A stretch of DNA of 64,000 nt from Marinibaculum pumilum (GTDB lineage Bacteria; Pseudomonadota; Alphaproteobacteria; Ferrovibrionales; Ferrovibrionaceae): positions 124,001 to 188,000 of the forward strand of contig NZ_JBHRTR010000020.1 of NCBI RefSeq assembly GCF_042646425.1, in the 5' to 3' direction. This document shows positions 26,892 to 36,729 of the stretch, piece after piece. The position numbers were made by a program, and so were the translations under genes. The stretch's first letter is position 1. Each line of letters begins with the position of its first letter. The notes under the pieces were generated by a model. That model was not told where the DNA came from. It made no database searches and saw only the letters and a list, made by a program, of their open reading frames with translations.

Positions 26892-28898
26892 TCAGCCGCC
26901 GATCGGCTTGCCGTCGTCGCGGCGGATCATCACCACCGACGGCCGCGGCGGCATGCCCTCGGCGAAGTCGGGCCAGCGGGTGGCGGGATCCTCGAAGGTC
27001 GAGGAGCGGCCGAACGGCGCATACTCCTTCGCGCCGTCGGCGGCCGGGTGCTGCACCGCCACGAACAGGGTGCCGCCATCGGTGCTGAACCAGGGGCCGC
27101 ACATCTCCGCGCCGACCGGCACGCGGAAGAACATCTTGCCCTTGCCACGCTCCGGCCCTTCGGCCTGCAGCGCCCAGACGCCGTCCGCGGTGCCGGAAGC
27201 CTTGGCCCAGCCGCCGCCCTGGTCGGTGGAAACCCACAGCCGGCCCTTCGGGTCGACCGCCAGGTTGTCCGGGCAGGCGAACCAGCCGTTCTCGGAGGTG
27301 GCGGGATGATACTGCGCGCCGGTGGCGGGATCCTTCGGATTGCCGGCCAGGACCAGCATCTCCCAGCGCCAGTCGTCGCCGGCGAAGTCGCCGCCGGCCG
27401 GGATCATTTCCAGGATCTGGCCCCAGATGTTCTTCGCCCGCGGATTGGCCGGATCGGTCTCCGTGCGCTTGCTGTTGTTGGTCAGCGCGACATAAGCCTT
27501 CTGCGTGACCGGATTGATCTCGACATCCTCGGGCCGGTCCATCTTCGTCGCGCCCAGCGCATCGGCCGCCAGCCGCGCGCGGATCAGCACGTCGGCCTGG
27601 TCCGCGAACCCGTTCGCCACGGTCAGAGGCCCCTGGCCATGCACCAGCGGCAGCCAGGAAATGCGGCCGTCCGGCTCGAAGCGCGCGACCGACAGGGTGG
27701 CGGCATCCAGCAGGTCCATGTTGGCGGCGCGATCGGCGGGATCGTAGCGGCCGTCGGTGACGAAGCGGTAGACATAGTCGAACCGCTCGTCATCGCCGGA
27801 CAGGCCGACCACCCGGCCGTCGCCGTTGACGATGACGTTGGCGCCCTCGTGCTTGAAACGGCCCAGCGCGGTCCGCTTCTTCGGCACCGACTGCGGGTCG
27901 TAGGGATCGACCTCCACCAGCCAGCCGAAACGGTTGGCCTCGTTCGGCTCCCTGCCGATGTCGAAGCGGGCATCGTACTGGCCCCAGTTGTACCAGCCGC
28001 CCGGAATGCCGTAGCGCTTCAGGGTGGCGGTATCGGCATCGGCCGCCGGTTCGCCCATGAAATAGCCGTGGAAATTCTCTTCCGCGGTCAGGAAGGTGCC
28101 CCAGGGCGTGGTGCCGCCGGCGCAATTGTTGACCATCCCGGTCACCCTGGTTCCCGCCGGGTCGGCTGAGGTCTTCATCGCCGCGTTTCCGGCGCAGGGA
28201 CCGGTCAGGTCCATCGCGGTGTCCAGGGTGGTGATGCGGCGGTTGTACCTGCTGTCCGGCACCACTGCCCACCTGCCGTCGGGCCCGCGGCGGATCTCGA
28301 TGATGGAGGCGCCATGGGCGGCCATTTCGACCTCGGCCTTCTCCTTCGTCATGCCGGCGAAGGGATTGTCCTTGTCGCGGGCCATGCCGGGGAACATCAG
28401 TTCCGGGATCGTGTATTCGTGGTTCACGAACAAGAGGCCCCGGTTCGGGTCGGAGCCGTCGGCCGGCAGCGGCTGGAAGCCGATGAAGTCGTTGTTGTAG
28501 CCGAACTGCCGCTTCTGGCTCTCCGCCGTCTGCGCCTGCGGGTCGAAGGCCGGTGCATCGGCCAGCACCGGATCGCCCCAGCGGATCAGGATTTCCGCCT
28601 GATGCCCCGGGGCGACATGATGGGTCTCGTCCACGCCGTGGGCGATCTCCTCGAAGTCATAGTCGGGCACGGCCGTGGTGGCGGCGCTTGCCGGCGACAC
28701 CAGCGCGCCGGCCAGCGGCGGCAGGCTGCTGGCCAGCCCGGCCACCACGGTGGTGCCCAGGAGGCCCTTCAGCAGGTCGCGCCGACCGAACCGCAGCGCC
28801 AGCACGTCGCCGATCGTCGGGTTGGACGTCGGGTTGCCGGGCACGTCGTCGGAACGCTGAAAGGCCTCTGTTCGCGACAGCTCCGTCTCGTTCGCCAT
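26892..28898 (-). CDS. PhoX-type alkaline phosphatase (DUF839), Tat-exported
   Basis: 668 residues from the ATG at 28898 (agga 7 bp upstream). GRRDLLKGLLGTT at residue ~40 is a twin-arginine signal followed by a hydrophobic stretch ending ASAAT, so the protein is exported folded. The characteristic PhoX segments are present: FVNHEYTIPE, NNCAGGTTPWGTFLTAEENF, GRFKHEGANVIV, RPEDVEINPVTQKAYVALTN, CPDNLAVDPKGRLWVSTDQ and CGPWFSTDGGTLFVAVQHP. Characterised PhoX enzymes are Ca/Fe phosphomonoesterases made under phosphate limitation. No convincing Pho box was found upstream; only one CTGTCAC half-site lies near 29003. Confidence 0.9.
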   Translation of the reverse strand: MANETELSRTEAFQRSDDVPGNPTSNPTIGDVLALRFGRRDLLKGLLGTTVVAGLASSLPPLAGALVSPASAATTAVPDYDFEEIAHGVDETHHVAPGHQAEILIRWGDPVLADAPAFDPQAQTAESQKRQFGYNNDFIGFQPLPADGSDPNRGLLFVNHEYTIPELMFPGMARDKDNPFAGMTKEKAEVEMAAHGASIIEIRRGPDGRWAVVPDSRYNRRITTLDTAMDLTGPCAGNAAMKTSADPAGTRVTGMVNNCAGGTTPWGTFLTAEENFHGYFMGEPAADADTATLKRYGIPGGWYNWGQYDARFDIGREPNEANRFGWLVEVDPYDPQSVPKKRTALGRFKHEGANVIVNGDGRVVGLSGDDERFDYVYRFVTDGRYDPADRAANMDLLDAATLSVARFEPDGRISWLPLVHGQGPLTVANGFADQADVLIRARLAADALGATKMDRPEDVEINPVTQKAYVALTNNSKRTETDPANPRAKNIWGQILEMIPAGGDFAGDDWRWEMLVLAGNPKDPATGAQYHPATSENGWFACPDNLAVDPKGRLWVSTDQGGGWAKASGTADGVWALQAEGPERGKGKMFFRVPVGAEMCGPWFSTDGGTLFVAVQHPAADGAKEYAPFGRSSTFEDPATRWPDFAEGMPPRPSVVMIRRDDGKPIGG

Positions 28899-29055
28899 GG
28901 CAGGTTCCTGCCCTCCTGGGATCCGTTCTTTTCTGGGGTGCGCGGCGGCCCTGCGCAGCACGGCCGGCATCGCGCATCCGGACCCTAGCGCCGCAGCGTG
29001 ACAGGCTCTTGGCGGCAGTGTTTCGCTTTCATGACGGGCAGCCGGGCCGGACGGC

Positions 29056-30468
29056 TCAGGTGGCGGGACCCGGCCCCCGCCGCTCGCGCACGCCCAACAG
29101 CAGGCCGATGCCGACGAACAGGAAGACCAGGACCACGGCGATGCCCAGCCGGCGGCTGTCGCTGATCTGGGTCACCAGGCCGATCAGCAGCGGCGCCAGG
29201 ATCGCCGACGCCCGCCCCGACAGGGCGAACAGGCCGTAGAACTCGCCGAACATCTGCGGCGGCGCCAGGCGGCCGATCATGCTGCGGCTGGCGGACTGCG
29301 CCGGCCCCAGGCAGATGCCGATCAGGATCGCGAACAGCAGCCCGATCTGCTCCTGCAGGCTGCCGAACAGCGGCCCGCCGGCGGTCACCGGCGGGGTGTC
29401 GACGAAGAACAGGACCGCCGTGGCGGTCAGCGACAGGATGCCGACGGTGGCCGCCGCCATGCCGAGCAGCGCGATGGCGACGGTGCCCTTGGAGCCGATG
29501 CGATCGTCCAGCCAGCCGCCGGCGAAGCAGCCGATCGCGGCGAAGATCGTGACGATGATGCCGAAGATGCCGAGCTGCGTGGTGCCCCAGCCGAAGGTCG
29601 CCGCGAAATAGACGCCGCCGAAGGCGATCACCGCCGAAACGCCGTTGTTGTAGATGAAGAAGGCCGCCAGGAAGAGCGCCTCGTTGCGATAGCCGCGCAG
29701 CTTCTCCAGGGTGCGGCGCAGCTGGCCCAGCCCCTCTGCCGCCGCCCGCAGGCCGCCGCGGCCGGCCCGCGGCACGTCGGGGGTGAACAGGAACATCGGC
29801 AGCACGAACAGCACCAGCCACAGTGCCGAAGCCGGCCCGGTCAGCCGCTCCACCGCGTGGCTGGCCTGCGAGAGGCCGAACAGCGCCTCGCCCTCCGGCA
29901 CCGAGATCCCCGCCATCTCCGGCCGGCTGACGATCAGCACCGCGAACAGGGCGATCAGGCCGCCAACATATCCCAGGCCCCAGCCCAGGCCGCTGAGCCG
30001 GCCCAGCCGCTCCGGCGGCACCAGGGTCGGCAGCAGCGCATTGTTGAAGACGATGGAAAGCTCCGCGCCGATGGTCAGCACGGTCAGCGCCACGATCGTC
30101 AGCCACAGCGCGCCCGGCGAGCCCGGCACCGCCCACCACAGGGCCACCAGGCCGACGATCGTCAGCGCCTGGAAGACCAGGATGTAGGGCTTGCGGGGGC
30201 CGGAGCGGTCGGCCATGGCGCCAAGGACCGGGCTGGCCAGGGCCACGACCAGGCCGGCAAAGGCCTGCACATAGCCCCAGAGCGCCTGCCCTTCGGTGGC
30301 ATCGGCCGCCATCACGCCGGTGAAGTAGGGGGCGAAGATGAAGGTGGTGATGACGGTGAAGACCGGCTGGTTGGCCCAGTCGAACAATCCCCAGGACAGC
30401 TGCGCCCTGCGGCTCGCCATGCCTTGCGGCAGGCGGCCCGGCCCTGCGGCCACGGCCTCGGCGATCAT
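29056..30468 (-). CDS. MFS transporter, UMF1/Atg22-like
   Basis: 470 residues with 12 predicted membrane segments. The N-terminal segment SWGLFDWANQPVFTVITTFIFAPYF is typical of the UMF1/Atg22-like major-facilitator family; the loop VLGAMADRSGPRKP is the MFS signature between helices 2 and 3, and WLDDRIGSKGT is its second-half equivalent. The substrate is unknown; yeast Atg22 exports amino acids from the vacuole. A start at Met17 (30420) is an alternative. It lies 69 bp downstream of the giant glutamate dehydrogenase on the same strand, so a link to amino-acid metabolism is possible but only inferred. Confidence 0.85.
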   Translation of the reverse strand: MIAEAVAAGPGRLPQGMASRRAQLSWGLFDWANQPVFTVITTFIFAPYFTGVMAADATEGQALWGYVQAFAGLVVALASPVLGAMADRSGPRKPYILVFQALTIVGLVALWWAVPGSPGALWLTIVALTVLTIGAELSIVFNNALLPTLVPPERLGRLSGLGWGLGYVGGLIALFAVLIVSRPEMAGISVPEGEALFGLSQASHAVERLTGPASALWLVLFVLPMFLFTPDVPRAGRGGLRAAAEGLGQLRRTLEKLRGYRNEALFLAAFFIYNNGVSAVIAFGGVYFAATFGWGTTQLGIFGIIVTIFAAIGCFAGGWLDDRIGSKGTVAIALLGMAAATVGILSLTATAVLFFVDTPPVTAGGPLFGSLQEQIGLLFAILIGICLGPAQSASRSMIGRLAPPQMFGEFYGLFALSGRASAILAPLLIGLVTQISDSRRLGIAVVLVFLFVGIGLLLGVRERRGPGPAT

Positions 30469-30537
30469 GCGTGCATCATTCCCCCTGTTGCGGCCGGCCG
30501 TCGGACCCGGGATTGGGCCCGGGGGCGGCCCGGCGGA

Positions 30538-33500
30538 TCATCCGGCGCCGCCGCCGACCAGCAGTTCGTCGAGGGCGCGGTTCACGATCGCCACCCGCGC
30601 CAGGTCGACCCCGCCGCCGGCACGGTACTCGGCCATCAGCCGCTCCAGCCGGGCAAAGCCCTGCCCGCGGCGGGCCGCCCAGTTGCGGATCGCCTCGCCA
30701 TCGCCCCCCAGCATCTCGGGGCCGCATTCCGCCAGCGCGGCGGCGGCCAGGCGGCTCTGCTGGTCCGACATGTCGTCGACCAGGCCATGCAGGGCGATTC
30801 GGTCCCAATAGTCGTCCGTGCCGGCCGCCAGCGCCGTGTCGCGCAGCCAGTCCAGGCCGATCATCGCGCCGAAGGCGAAATAGAAGCGGCCGACATCCTC
30901 CACCCGGTGCTCGTGGCGGTTGGCCGCGGCGACAATGGTCGGAGCCGCCGCCAGTTCCTGCAGCACGGCGACCCGGTCCGCCAGCGCCTGCGGGGCACCG
31001 TCGGCGACGAAGCCGTCACGGCGCTGCTCGAAGGCCTGCCGCGCCTCGCCCAACAGGTATTGGTGGGCGCATTCGCCCAGCTTTCGGATGCCGGGGCCGA
31101 ACTCCGCCACCGTGTCGGCGACGCTGATCGGGGCCGGGCGGTTCTGCATGAACCACAGCGCGGCGTTGCGGACCAGTTCGCGGGCGGCGAGGTTCATGCG
31201 GATCTGGCACTGCGCCGGCACCTGGTTGTCCAGCGCATCGATCGCCGCCCACAGGCTGTGCAGGTCGAACACCTCCCGCACCACGGCGAAGGCACGCGCG
31301 ATGTCCGGGGCGCTGGCGCCGGTTTCCTCCTTCACCGCGCTTACGAAGGTCACGCCGGCATGGTTCACCACCGAGTTGGCGGTGACCGTCGCGATGATCT
31401 CCCGCCGCAGCTTGTGCTCGCGCATCTCCGGCAGGAAGCGGTCCTGCAGCAGCTTCGGGAAATAGCGCACCAGGTCCGCCTCGAAATAGGGCTCGTCCGG
31501 CAGGTTGGAGGCCAGCAGCTCGGAATAGAGCGTGGTCTTGGCATAGGCCAGCAGCACCGCGATCTCAGGCCGGCAGAGGCCCTTCCCCGCAGCCTGGCGC
31601 TCCGCCAGCGTCTCGTCGTCGGGCAGGCCCTCCAGGCGGGGATTGAGCAGACCCGCGCGCTCCAGCTCGCGGACGAACCGCATGTGCGAATCCAGCGCCA
31701 CCGGCCCATGCGCCTCGGTCAGGCTGATCGCCTCGCCCTGCAGGTAGTTGTTCTGCAGCACCAGCCGCGCGACCTCGTCGGTCATCTCGACCATAATCTG
31801 GTCGCGCTGCTTGCGGGTCAGGTCCCCGCTGGTGACCGCGGCGTTCAGCAGGATCTTGATGTTGACCTCGTGGTCAGAGCAGTCGACGCCGGCGGAATTG
31901 TCCACCGCGTCGGTGTTCAGCCGGCCGCCGTTCAGCGCGAACTCGATCCGGCCGGCCTGGGTGAAGCCCAGATTGCCACCCTCGCCCACCACCTGCACCC
32001 GCAGGTCGGAGCCGTTTACCCGCAAGCTGTCGTTCGCCTTGTCGCCGACCTGAGCGTCGGTCTCGTGCGCCGCCTTCACGTAGGTGCCGATGCCACCGAT
32101 CCACAGCAGCTCCGCCTGCGCCTTCAGGATGGTGCGGATCAGCTCCGTCGGGGTCATGGTGTCCCGTGCAGCCCCCAGCCAGGCCTTGATCTCCGGCGTC
32201 AGGGTGACGGACTTGGCGCGGCGGTCGTAGATCCGCCCGCCGGGCGACAGCAGGCCCTGGTCGTAGTCCATCCAGCTGGACCGCGGCAGGTCGAACAGGC
32301 GCTTGCGCTCCACCCAGCTGGTCGCCGGATCCGGGGCGGGGTCGACGAAGATGTTGCGATGGTCGAACGCCGCCAGCAGCCGGATGTGCCGCGACAGCAG
32401 CATGCCGTTGCCGAACACGTCGCCCGACATGTCGCCGACGCCGACGACGGAGAAATCCTCTTCCTGGATGTTCTTGCCCAGCTCCCGGAAGTGGCGCTTC
32501 ACCAGTTCCCAGGCGCCGCGGGCGGTGATCCCCATCTTCTTGTGGTCGTAGCCGGCGGCGCCGCCGGAGGCGAAGGCATCGCCCAGCCAGAAGCCGCGTT
32601 CCTCGGCGATGCCGTTGGCGATGTCGGAGAAGGTGGCCGTGCCCTTGTCCGCGGCGACCACCAGGTAGGGATCGTCGCCGTCATGGCGCACCACCTCCGC
32701 CGGCGGCAGCAGGTCCGCGCCGTCCAGGTTGTCGGTTACGTCCAGCAGGCCGCGGATGAAGGTCTTGTAGCAGGCGATGCCGTTGGCGATCACGGCATCG
32801 CGGTCGGCGCCCACAGGCGCGCGCTTGGGCACGAAGCCGCCCTTCGAGCCGACCGGCACGATCACCGCGTTCTTCACCATCTGCGCCTTCATCAGGCCCA
32901 GCACCTCGGTGCGGAAATCCTCCCGCCGGTCGGACCAGCGCAGGCCGCCGCGCGCCACCGGGCCGCCGCGCAGGTGGATGCCCTCGACCTCCGGCGCGTA
33001 GACGAAGATCTCCCGGTAGGGCACCGGTGCCGGCATGTCCTCGACCAGCTGGCTGTTCACCTTGAAGGACAGGTACGGCTTGTACGGCCCGTCCGCTCCC
33101 GGCTGGTAGAAGTTGGTGCGCAGCCCCGCCTCCACCACGTTCAGGAAGCGGCGCAGGATGCGGTCCTCGTCCAGGCTCTGCACCGCGTCCAACGCCTCCG
33201 CCAGGGACCGCGCGACGGCCTCCGCCTGCGCCTCGCGCTCCTCGCGGTCGCGGGCCGCCTGCGGATCGAAGCGGATGTGGAACAGTTTCACCAGATCGGT
33301 CGCCACCACAGGATTGGAGGCCAGCGCCTCCTCCATATAATCCTGGCTGAAGGCGATGCCGGTCTGCCGGAGGTACTTGCAGATCGCCCGCAGGATCACG
33401 ACCTCGCGCCAGTTCAGCCCGGCGGCAAGGACCAGCCTGTTGAAGCCGTCGCTCTCCGCCTCGCCGCGCCAGACGGCGGCGAAGGCCTCCTCGAAATCCT

Positions 33501-35421
33501 GCTTCACGGCGCCGATGTTGATGATCCCCTGCCCGTCCACCTGCAGCAGGAAGTCGTGGATCATGTAGGTGCGCGCACCCTCGCCCAGGTCCCGCGTGAT
33601 GCGGAACTGGCGTTCCTCCAGCACCCGCAGGCCCATGCGCTCGATCATCGGCAGGACGTCGGACAGGACCACAGCCGTGTCGCGGTTGAACAGCTTGAAG
33701 CGGCACTGGGTGTCGGGCAGCTCGATCGGGCGGTACAGGTTCAGCGCCAGCCGGCGGCCGCCCTTCACCTCCTTCATGGTGGCGACGTCGAAGGTCGCAT
33801 GGGCGGGATCGACGAATTCCTGGTAGCCGCGGGGAATGCCCTCGCGGAACTCCCGCCAGAGCTTCAGGCCGCGCTCCTCGCCATATCGGTCGGTCAGCTC
33901 GTCCCGCAGCAGGTCGGTCCAGCTGCGGGTGGCACGCACCAGCTCCTGCTCCAGCTTCGCCAGGTCGACCTCCGGCACGGCGCCGGGATTGGTGGAGATG
34001 ATCGCCAGGGTGCGGGCCAGGGGATCGTCGCCGATCTGGGTATAGAAGTTGGCGACATGGCCGTCGAAGGCCGTGCAGAGGATCCCCTCGAAGCGCCGGC
34101 GCAGCTCGCTCGACCAGACGTCGCGCGGCACGAAGATCATGCAGGAGGCGAAGCGCTGGAACGGATCGTAGCGCACGAACAGCCGCAGCCGCGGCCGATC
34201 CTGCAGCGCCAGGATCGCCAGCGCGAAGCGGAAAAGGGTGTCCTCGTCGATCTGGAACAGCTCGTCGCGGGGGAAGGTGTCCAGGATGTTGTGCAGCGCC
34301 TTGGCGTCGTGGCTGCGCGGCGGCAGGTCCGCGCGCTCCAGGATGCGGGCCACCTTGCCGCGGAGGTAGGGAATCTCCCCCGGCAGCCGATTGTAGGCGG
34401 CGGAGGTGAAAAGCCCGATGAAGCGGCGCTCGCCGACAGCATGGCCGTCCGCGTCGAAGCGCTTCACCGCGATATAGTCCAGGTGCACGGGCCGGTGCAC
34501 GGTCGAGCGGACATTGGCCTTGAGGATCAGCATTGGCCGTGGCTCGCGCAGAAACTGCCGCACCTCGGGCGCCATGTCCGCGGCCGACTGGTCGCTGCCC
34601 GCCTGGCGCATCACCCGGCGCGACGGGTCCCGCAGCAGCCCCAGGCCGCTTTCCGCGACCATCGCCAGGGCCTCGCCTTCTTCCCGGTAGTCGTACTCGC
34701 GATAGCCGAGGAAGGTGAAATGATTGTCCCGCATCCATTGCAGCAGGGCCTGCGCCTCGCTGCGGTCGGCATCGCTGACCGGCGCCGGCGCCTGCGCCAG
34801 CTCCGCCAGGCAGGAATCGACCTGCGCCAGCATCGCCGGCCAGTCGTCCACCGCCGCCCGCACATCCGACAGCACGACCTGCAGCTCGGCCTCGATCTCG
34901 TCGAGCACGGCCTGGTCAGTCTGCTCGTCGATCTCGATATGCATCATCGATTCGGCGATCACGGTGCCGCCGGCGCGCGGCTGCCCGTCGGCGCGCAGGC
35001 CGAGGCGCTGGCCGTTCGCATCGCGCTCCACGAACAGGATCGGATGCACCAGAGAATGCACCCGCAGGCCGCGCCGGCCGAGTGCGGCCGCCAGGGAATC
35101 GACCAGGAAGGGCATGTCGTCGTTGACGATCTCGACCACGGTATGGCCGGATACCCAGCCCACCGCCTCGACCCGCGGGTTGAAGACCCGCAGCGCGCTG
35201 CTGCCCGGCTTCCGCCGCTCGCCGAACTTCCACAGGCTCAGCAGCAGGCCATAGACCTTGTCGGCCCGCTCCGGCTCCAGATCCTCGTCCGGGATATAGC
35301 GGAAGGACGCCTCGCCCATCGCGCGGAGTTCTTCCGCCTGGCGCGGATCCAGGCGCGCATGGGCCGCCTGCATGACGCGCTCCAGCTGCTCGTGATGGAC
35401 CTCGTCGACACGCGCGTCCAT
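30538..35421 (-). CDS. gdhB: Giant NAD-dependent glutamate dehydrogenase (about 180 kDa)
   Basis: Oxidative deamination of glutamate to 2-oxoglutarate. The 1,627 residues match the large bacterial NAD-GDH class. The ATG at 35421 is chosen for its strong ribosome binding site (ggaggaggtgtc); the open frame runs further up without conserved sequence. The N-terminal ~700 residues carry the regulatory region (VEIVNDDMPFLVDSL, DNHFTFLGYREYDY). The catalytic core follows near residue 800: RGGLRWSDRREDFRTEVLGL, KNAVIVPVGSKGGFV with the substrate Lys, and GGIGTYVKA. It appears to be followed by the MFS gene and then phoX on the same strand. Confidence 0.95.
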   Translation of the reverse strand: MDARVDEVHHEQLERVMQAAHARLDPRQAEELRAMGEASFRYIPDEDLEPERADKVYGLLLSLWKFGERRKPGSSALRVFNPRVEAVGWVSGHTVVEIVNDDMPFLVDSLAAALGRRGLRVHSLVHPILFVERDANGQRLGLRADGQPRAGGTVIAESMMHIEIDEQTDQAVLDEIEAELQVVLSDVRAAVDDWPAMLAQVDSCLAELAQAPAPVSDADRSEAQALLQWMRDNHFTFLGYREYDYREEGEALAMVAESGLGLLRDPSRRVMRQAGSDQSAADMAPEVRQFLREPRPMLILKANVRSTVHRPVHLDYIAVKRFDADGHAVGERRFIGLFTSAAYNRLPGEIPYLRGKVARILERADLPPRSHDAKALHNILDTFPRDELFQIDEDTLFRFALAILALQDRPRLRLFVRYDPFQRFASCMIFVPRDVWSSELRRRFEGILCTAFDGHVANFYTQIGDDPLARTLAIISTNPGAVPEVDLAKLEQELVRATRSWTDLLRDELTDRYGEERGLKLWREFREGIPRGYQEFVDPAHATFDVATMKEVKGGRRLALNLYRPIELPDTQCRFKLFNRDTAVVLSDVLPMIERMGLRVLEERQFRITRDLGEGARTYMIHDFLLQVDGQGIINIGAVKQDFEEAFAAVWRGEAESDGFNRLVLAAGLNWREVVILRAICKYLRQTGIAFSQDYMEEALASNPVVATDLVKLFHIRFDPQAARDREEREAQAEAVARSLAEALDAVQSLDEDRILRRFLNVVEAGLRTNFYQPGADGPYKPYLSFKVNSQLVEDMPAPVPYREIFVYAPEVEGIHLRGGPVARGGLRWSDRREDFRTEVLGLMKAQMVKNAVIVPVGSKGGFVPKRAPVGADRDAVIANGIACYKTFIRGLLDVTDNLDGADLLPPAEVVRHDGDDPYLVVAADKGTATFSDIANGIAEERGFWLGDAFASGGAAGYDHKKMGITARGAWELVKRHFRELGKNIQEEDFSVVGVGDMSGDVFGNGMLLSRHIRLLAAFDHRNIFVDPAPDPATSWVERKRLFDLPRSSWMDYDQGLLSPGGRIYDRRAKSVTLTPEIKAWLGAARDTMTPTELIRTILKAQAELLWIGGIGTYVKAAHETDAQVGDKANDSLRVNGSDLRVQVVGEGGNLGFTQAGRIEFALNGGRLNTDAVDNSAGVDCSDHEVNIKILLNAAVTSGDLTRKQRDQIMVEMTDEVARLVLQNNYLQGEAISLTEAHGPVALDSHMRFVRELERAGLLNPRLEGLPDDETLAERQAAGKGLCRPEIAVLLAYAKTTLYSELLASNLPDEPYFEADLVRYFPKLLQDRFLPEMREHKLRREIIATVTANSVVNHAGVTFVSAVKEETGASAPDIARAFAVVREVFDLHSLWAAIDALDNQVPAQCQIRMNLAARELVRNAALWFMQNRPAPISVADTVAEFGPGIRKLGECAHQYLLGEARQAFEQRRDGFVADGAPQALADRVAVLQELAAAPTIVAAANRHEHRVEDVGRFYFAFGAMIGLDWLRDTALAAGTDDYWDRIALHGLVDDMSDQQSRLAAAALAECGPEMLGGDGEAIRNWAARRGQGFARLERLMAEYRAGGGVDLARVAIVNRALDELLVGGGAG

Positions 35422-35438
35422 GACACCTCCTCCCCCCT

Positions 35439-35480
35439 GAGGCTCTCCTGTGGAGGCTCTCCTGTTGAGGCTCTCCTGCG
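35439..35480. repeat. 14-bp tandem repeat in the glutamate dehydrogenase leader
   Basis: Three head-to-tail units beginning gaggctctcctg lie just upstream of the dehydrogenase ribosome binding site, at 35439-35452, 35453-35466 and 35467-35480. They differ only in the last two bases. Confidence 0.8.
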
Positions 35481-35580
35481 AGTGCAGGGACTCTAAACCA
35501 GCACCGGCCCCGCCACCATCGGCACCCGGCACAGCCTGCGCGGCGGCGTCACGCCGGCCGCCCGGCAGGTCCGACGCCCG

Positions 35581-36516
35581 TCAGGTCCGACGCCGGCGGC
35601 GGTCGCGGCGCAGGTCGTCGCGCAGCACCAGCAGGCCGCTGCCGACCACCACCGCCGCCCCGACGATTGTCAGCAGGTCTGGCAGGTCGCCGAACACCAG
35701 ATATCCCAGCAGGGTGACCCAGAGCAGCAGGGTATAGGTATAGGGTTGCAGCAATGCGGCAGGGGCGCTGTCCAGCGCGAGGATCAGGGTGACATGAGCC
35801 GCCGCGCCCAGCAGGGCCAGGATGCCGAGCAGCAGCCAGCCCTGGGCGTCGGGGGGCACCCAGAGGAGGGGCGCCACCAGGCAGGCGGCCGCCAGGCCGG
35901 TGGCCGCGGTGTAGAAGGTGGTGACCGCCGGCGGATCAAATCGGGCGACATAGCGCAGGAAGACCTGGTAGCCGCCCCACAAGAAGGCCGCGACGATCGG
36001 CACCGCCTGCAGCCAGCCGAAATCGGCGAATCCGGGGCGCAGGATCAGCAGCACGCCGGCGAAGCCGCAGGCCACCGCCAGCCAGCGGCGCGCAGGCACC
36101 TCCTCCCGCAGCAGCAGCGCCGCCAGCGCCACGGCGACCAGCGGCGAGGCAGCGGCAACGGCATGGACGTCGGCCAGCGGCAGGTGGCGGAAGCCCAGCA
36201 TGAAGACCGACATCTCCGCCACCAGCACCAGGGAGCGCAGGACCTGAAGCAGCGGCCGGCGGGAGCGCCAGGGGGAGCCGGTGGGTGACCCGACGGCACG
36301 ATCCGGGGCGGCGGGTTCCGGGGCGGCGCGGTCGGGCGCAGCGCCCCGCCACAGCCGGGCTAGCAGCAGGGCCGCGACCAGGAACACCGCGAAACGGAGC
36401 CAGAGGATCTGGGCGATCGGATAGACGGTGGTCAGGTACTTGGCCATCGTGTCCATGCTGGCCAGCAGCAGCATCGCCCCCAGCATCAGCAGGATGCCGC
36501 GCAGCACCGGGTTCAT
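35581..36516 (-). CDS. EamA/DMT-family transporter
   Basis: 311 residues with ten hydrophobic segments in two homologous halves, the EamA (drug/metabolite transporter) plan: MLLLASMDTMAKYL in helix 1, EMSVFMLGFRHLPLADVHAV and LREEVPARRWLAVACGFAGVL in the first half, and LDSAPAALLQPYTYTLLLW and FGDLPDLLTIVGAAVVVGSG in the second. A Pro/Ala-rich cytoplasmic loop after helix 2 is longer than usual. The substrate is unknown; relatives export metabolites or amino acids. It is divergent from trkH with a 20-bp repeat between them. Confidence 0.85.
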   Translation of the reverse strand: MNPVLRGILLMLGAMLLLASMDTMAKYLTTVYPIAQILWLRFAVFLVAALLLARLWRGAAPDRAAPEPAAPDRAVGSPTGSPWRSRRPLLQVLRSLVLVAEMSVFMLGFRHLPLADVHAVAAASPLVAVALAALLLREEVPARRWLAVACGFAGVLLILRPGFADFGWLQAVPIVAAFLWGGYQVFLRYVARFDPPAVTTFYTAATGLAAACLVAPLLWVPPDAQGWLLLGILALLGAAAHVTLILALDSAPAALLQPYTYTLLLWVTLLGYLVFGDLPDLLTIVGAAVVVGSGLLVLRDDLRRDRRRRRT

Positions 36517-36527
36517 GGCCTGCCTTC

Positions 36528-36585
36528 CGTCATTGCGTGATCCGGGCCGTCATTGCGCGATCCGGGCCGTCATGGCAATGCGACC
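36528..36585. repeat. 20-bp direct repeat between the EamA gene and trkH
   Basis: Units starting ccgtcattgcg and ending gatccggg occur at 36528-36547 and 36548-36567, with a partial third copy. cattgcg near 36551 and ggcaatg near 36574 are inverted to each other. gtcattgcg is the typical opening of a dispersed palindromic repeat family in alphaproteobacteria (general knowledge). Confidence 0.6.
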
Positions 36586-36729
36586 TTGCCGGCCGGCATC
36601 GCCCCCAGCAGTATGCGCCGAGCATCCAGATCACCGGCCTGCACCCGGAGCACAGCGTCCCGCCATGTCACCACCGGTCCGCCAGGCCGCCAGCCGGCCG
36701 AATCGCGCCCGCCCTGCCCAGGGCCGCCG

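Noticed and set aside
28971..29055. Pho box upstream of the phoX-like gene
   Set aside because: Only one CTGTCAC half-site (near 29003); the second half is not at the required 11-bp spacing.
29857..35496. 1,879-codon plus-strand open frame opposite glutamate dehydrogenase
   Set aside because: The minus strand encodes a complete, recognisable NAD-GDH with a strong ribosome binding site; the plus frame is a His/Gln/Arg-rich shadow.
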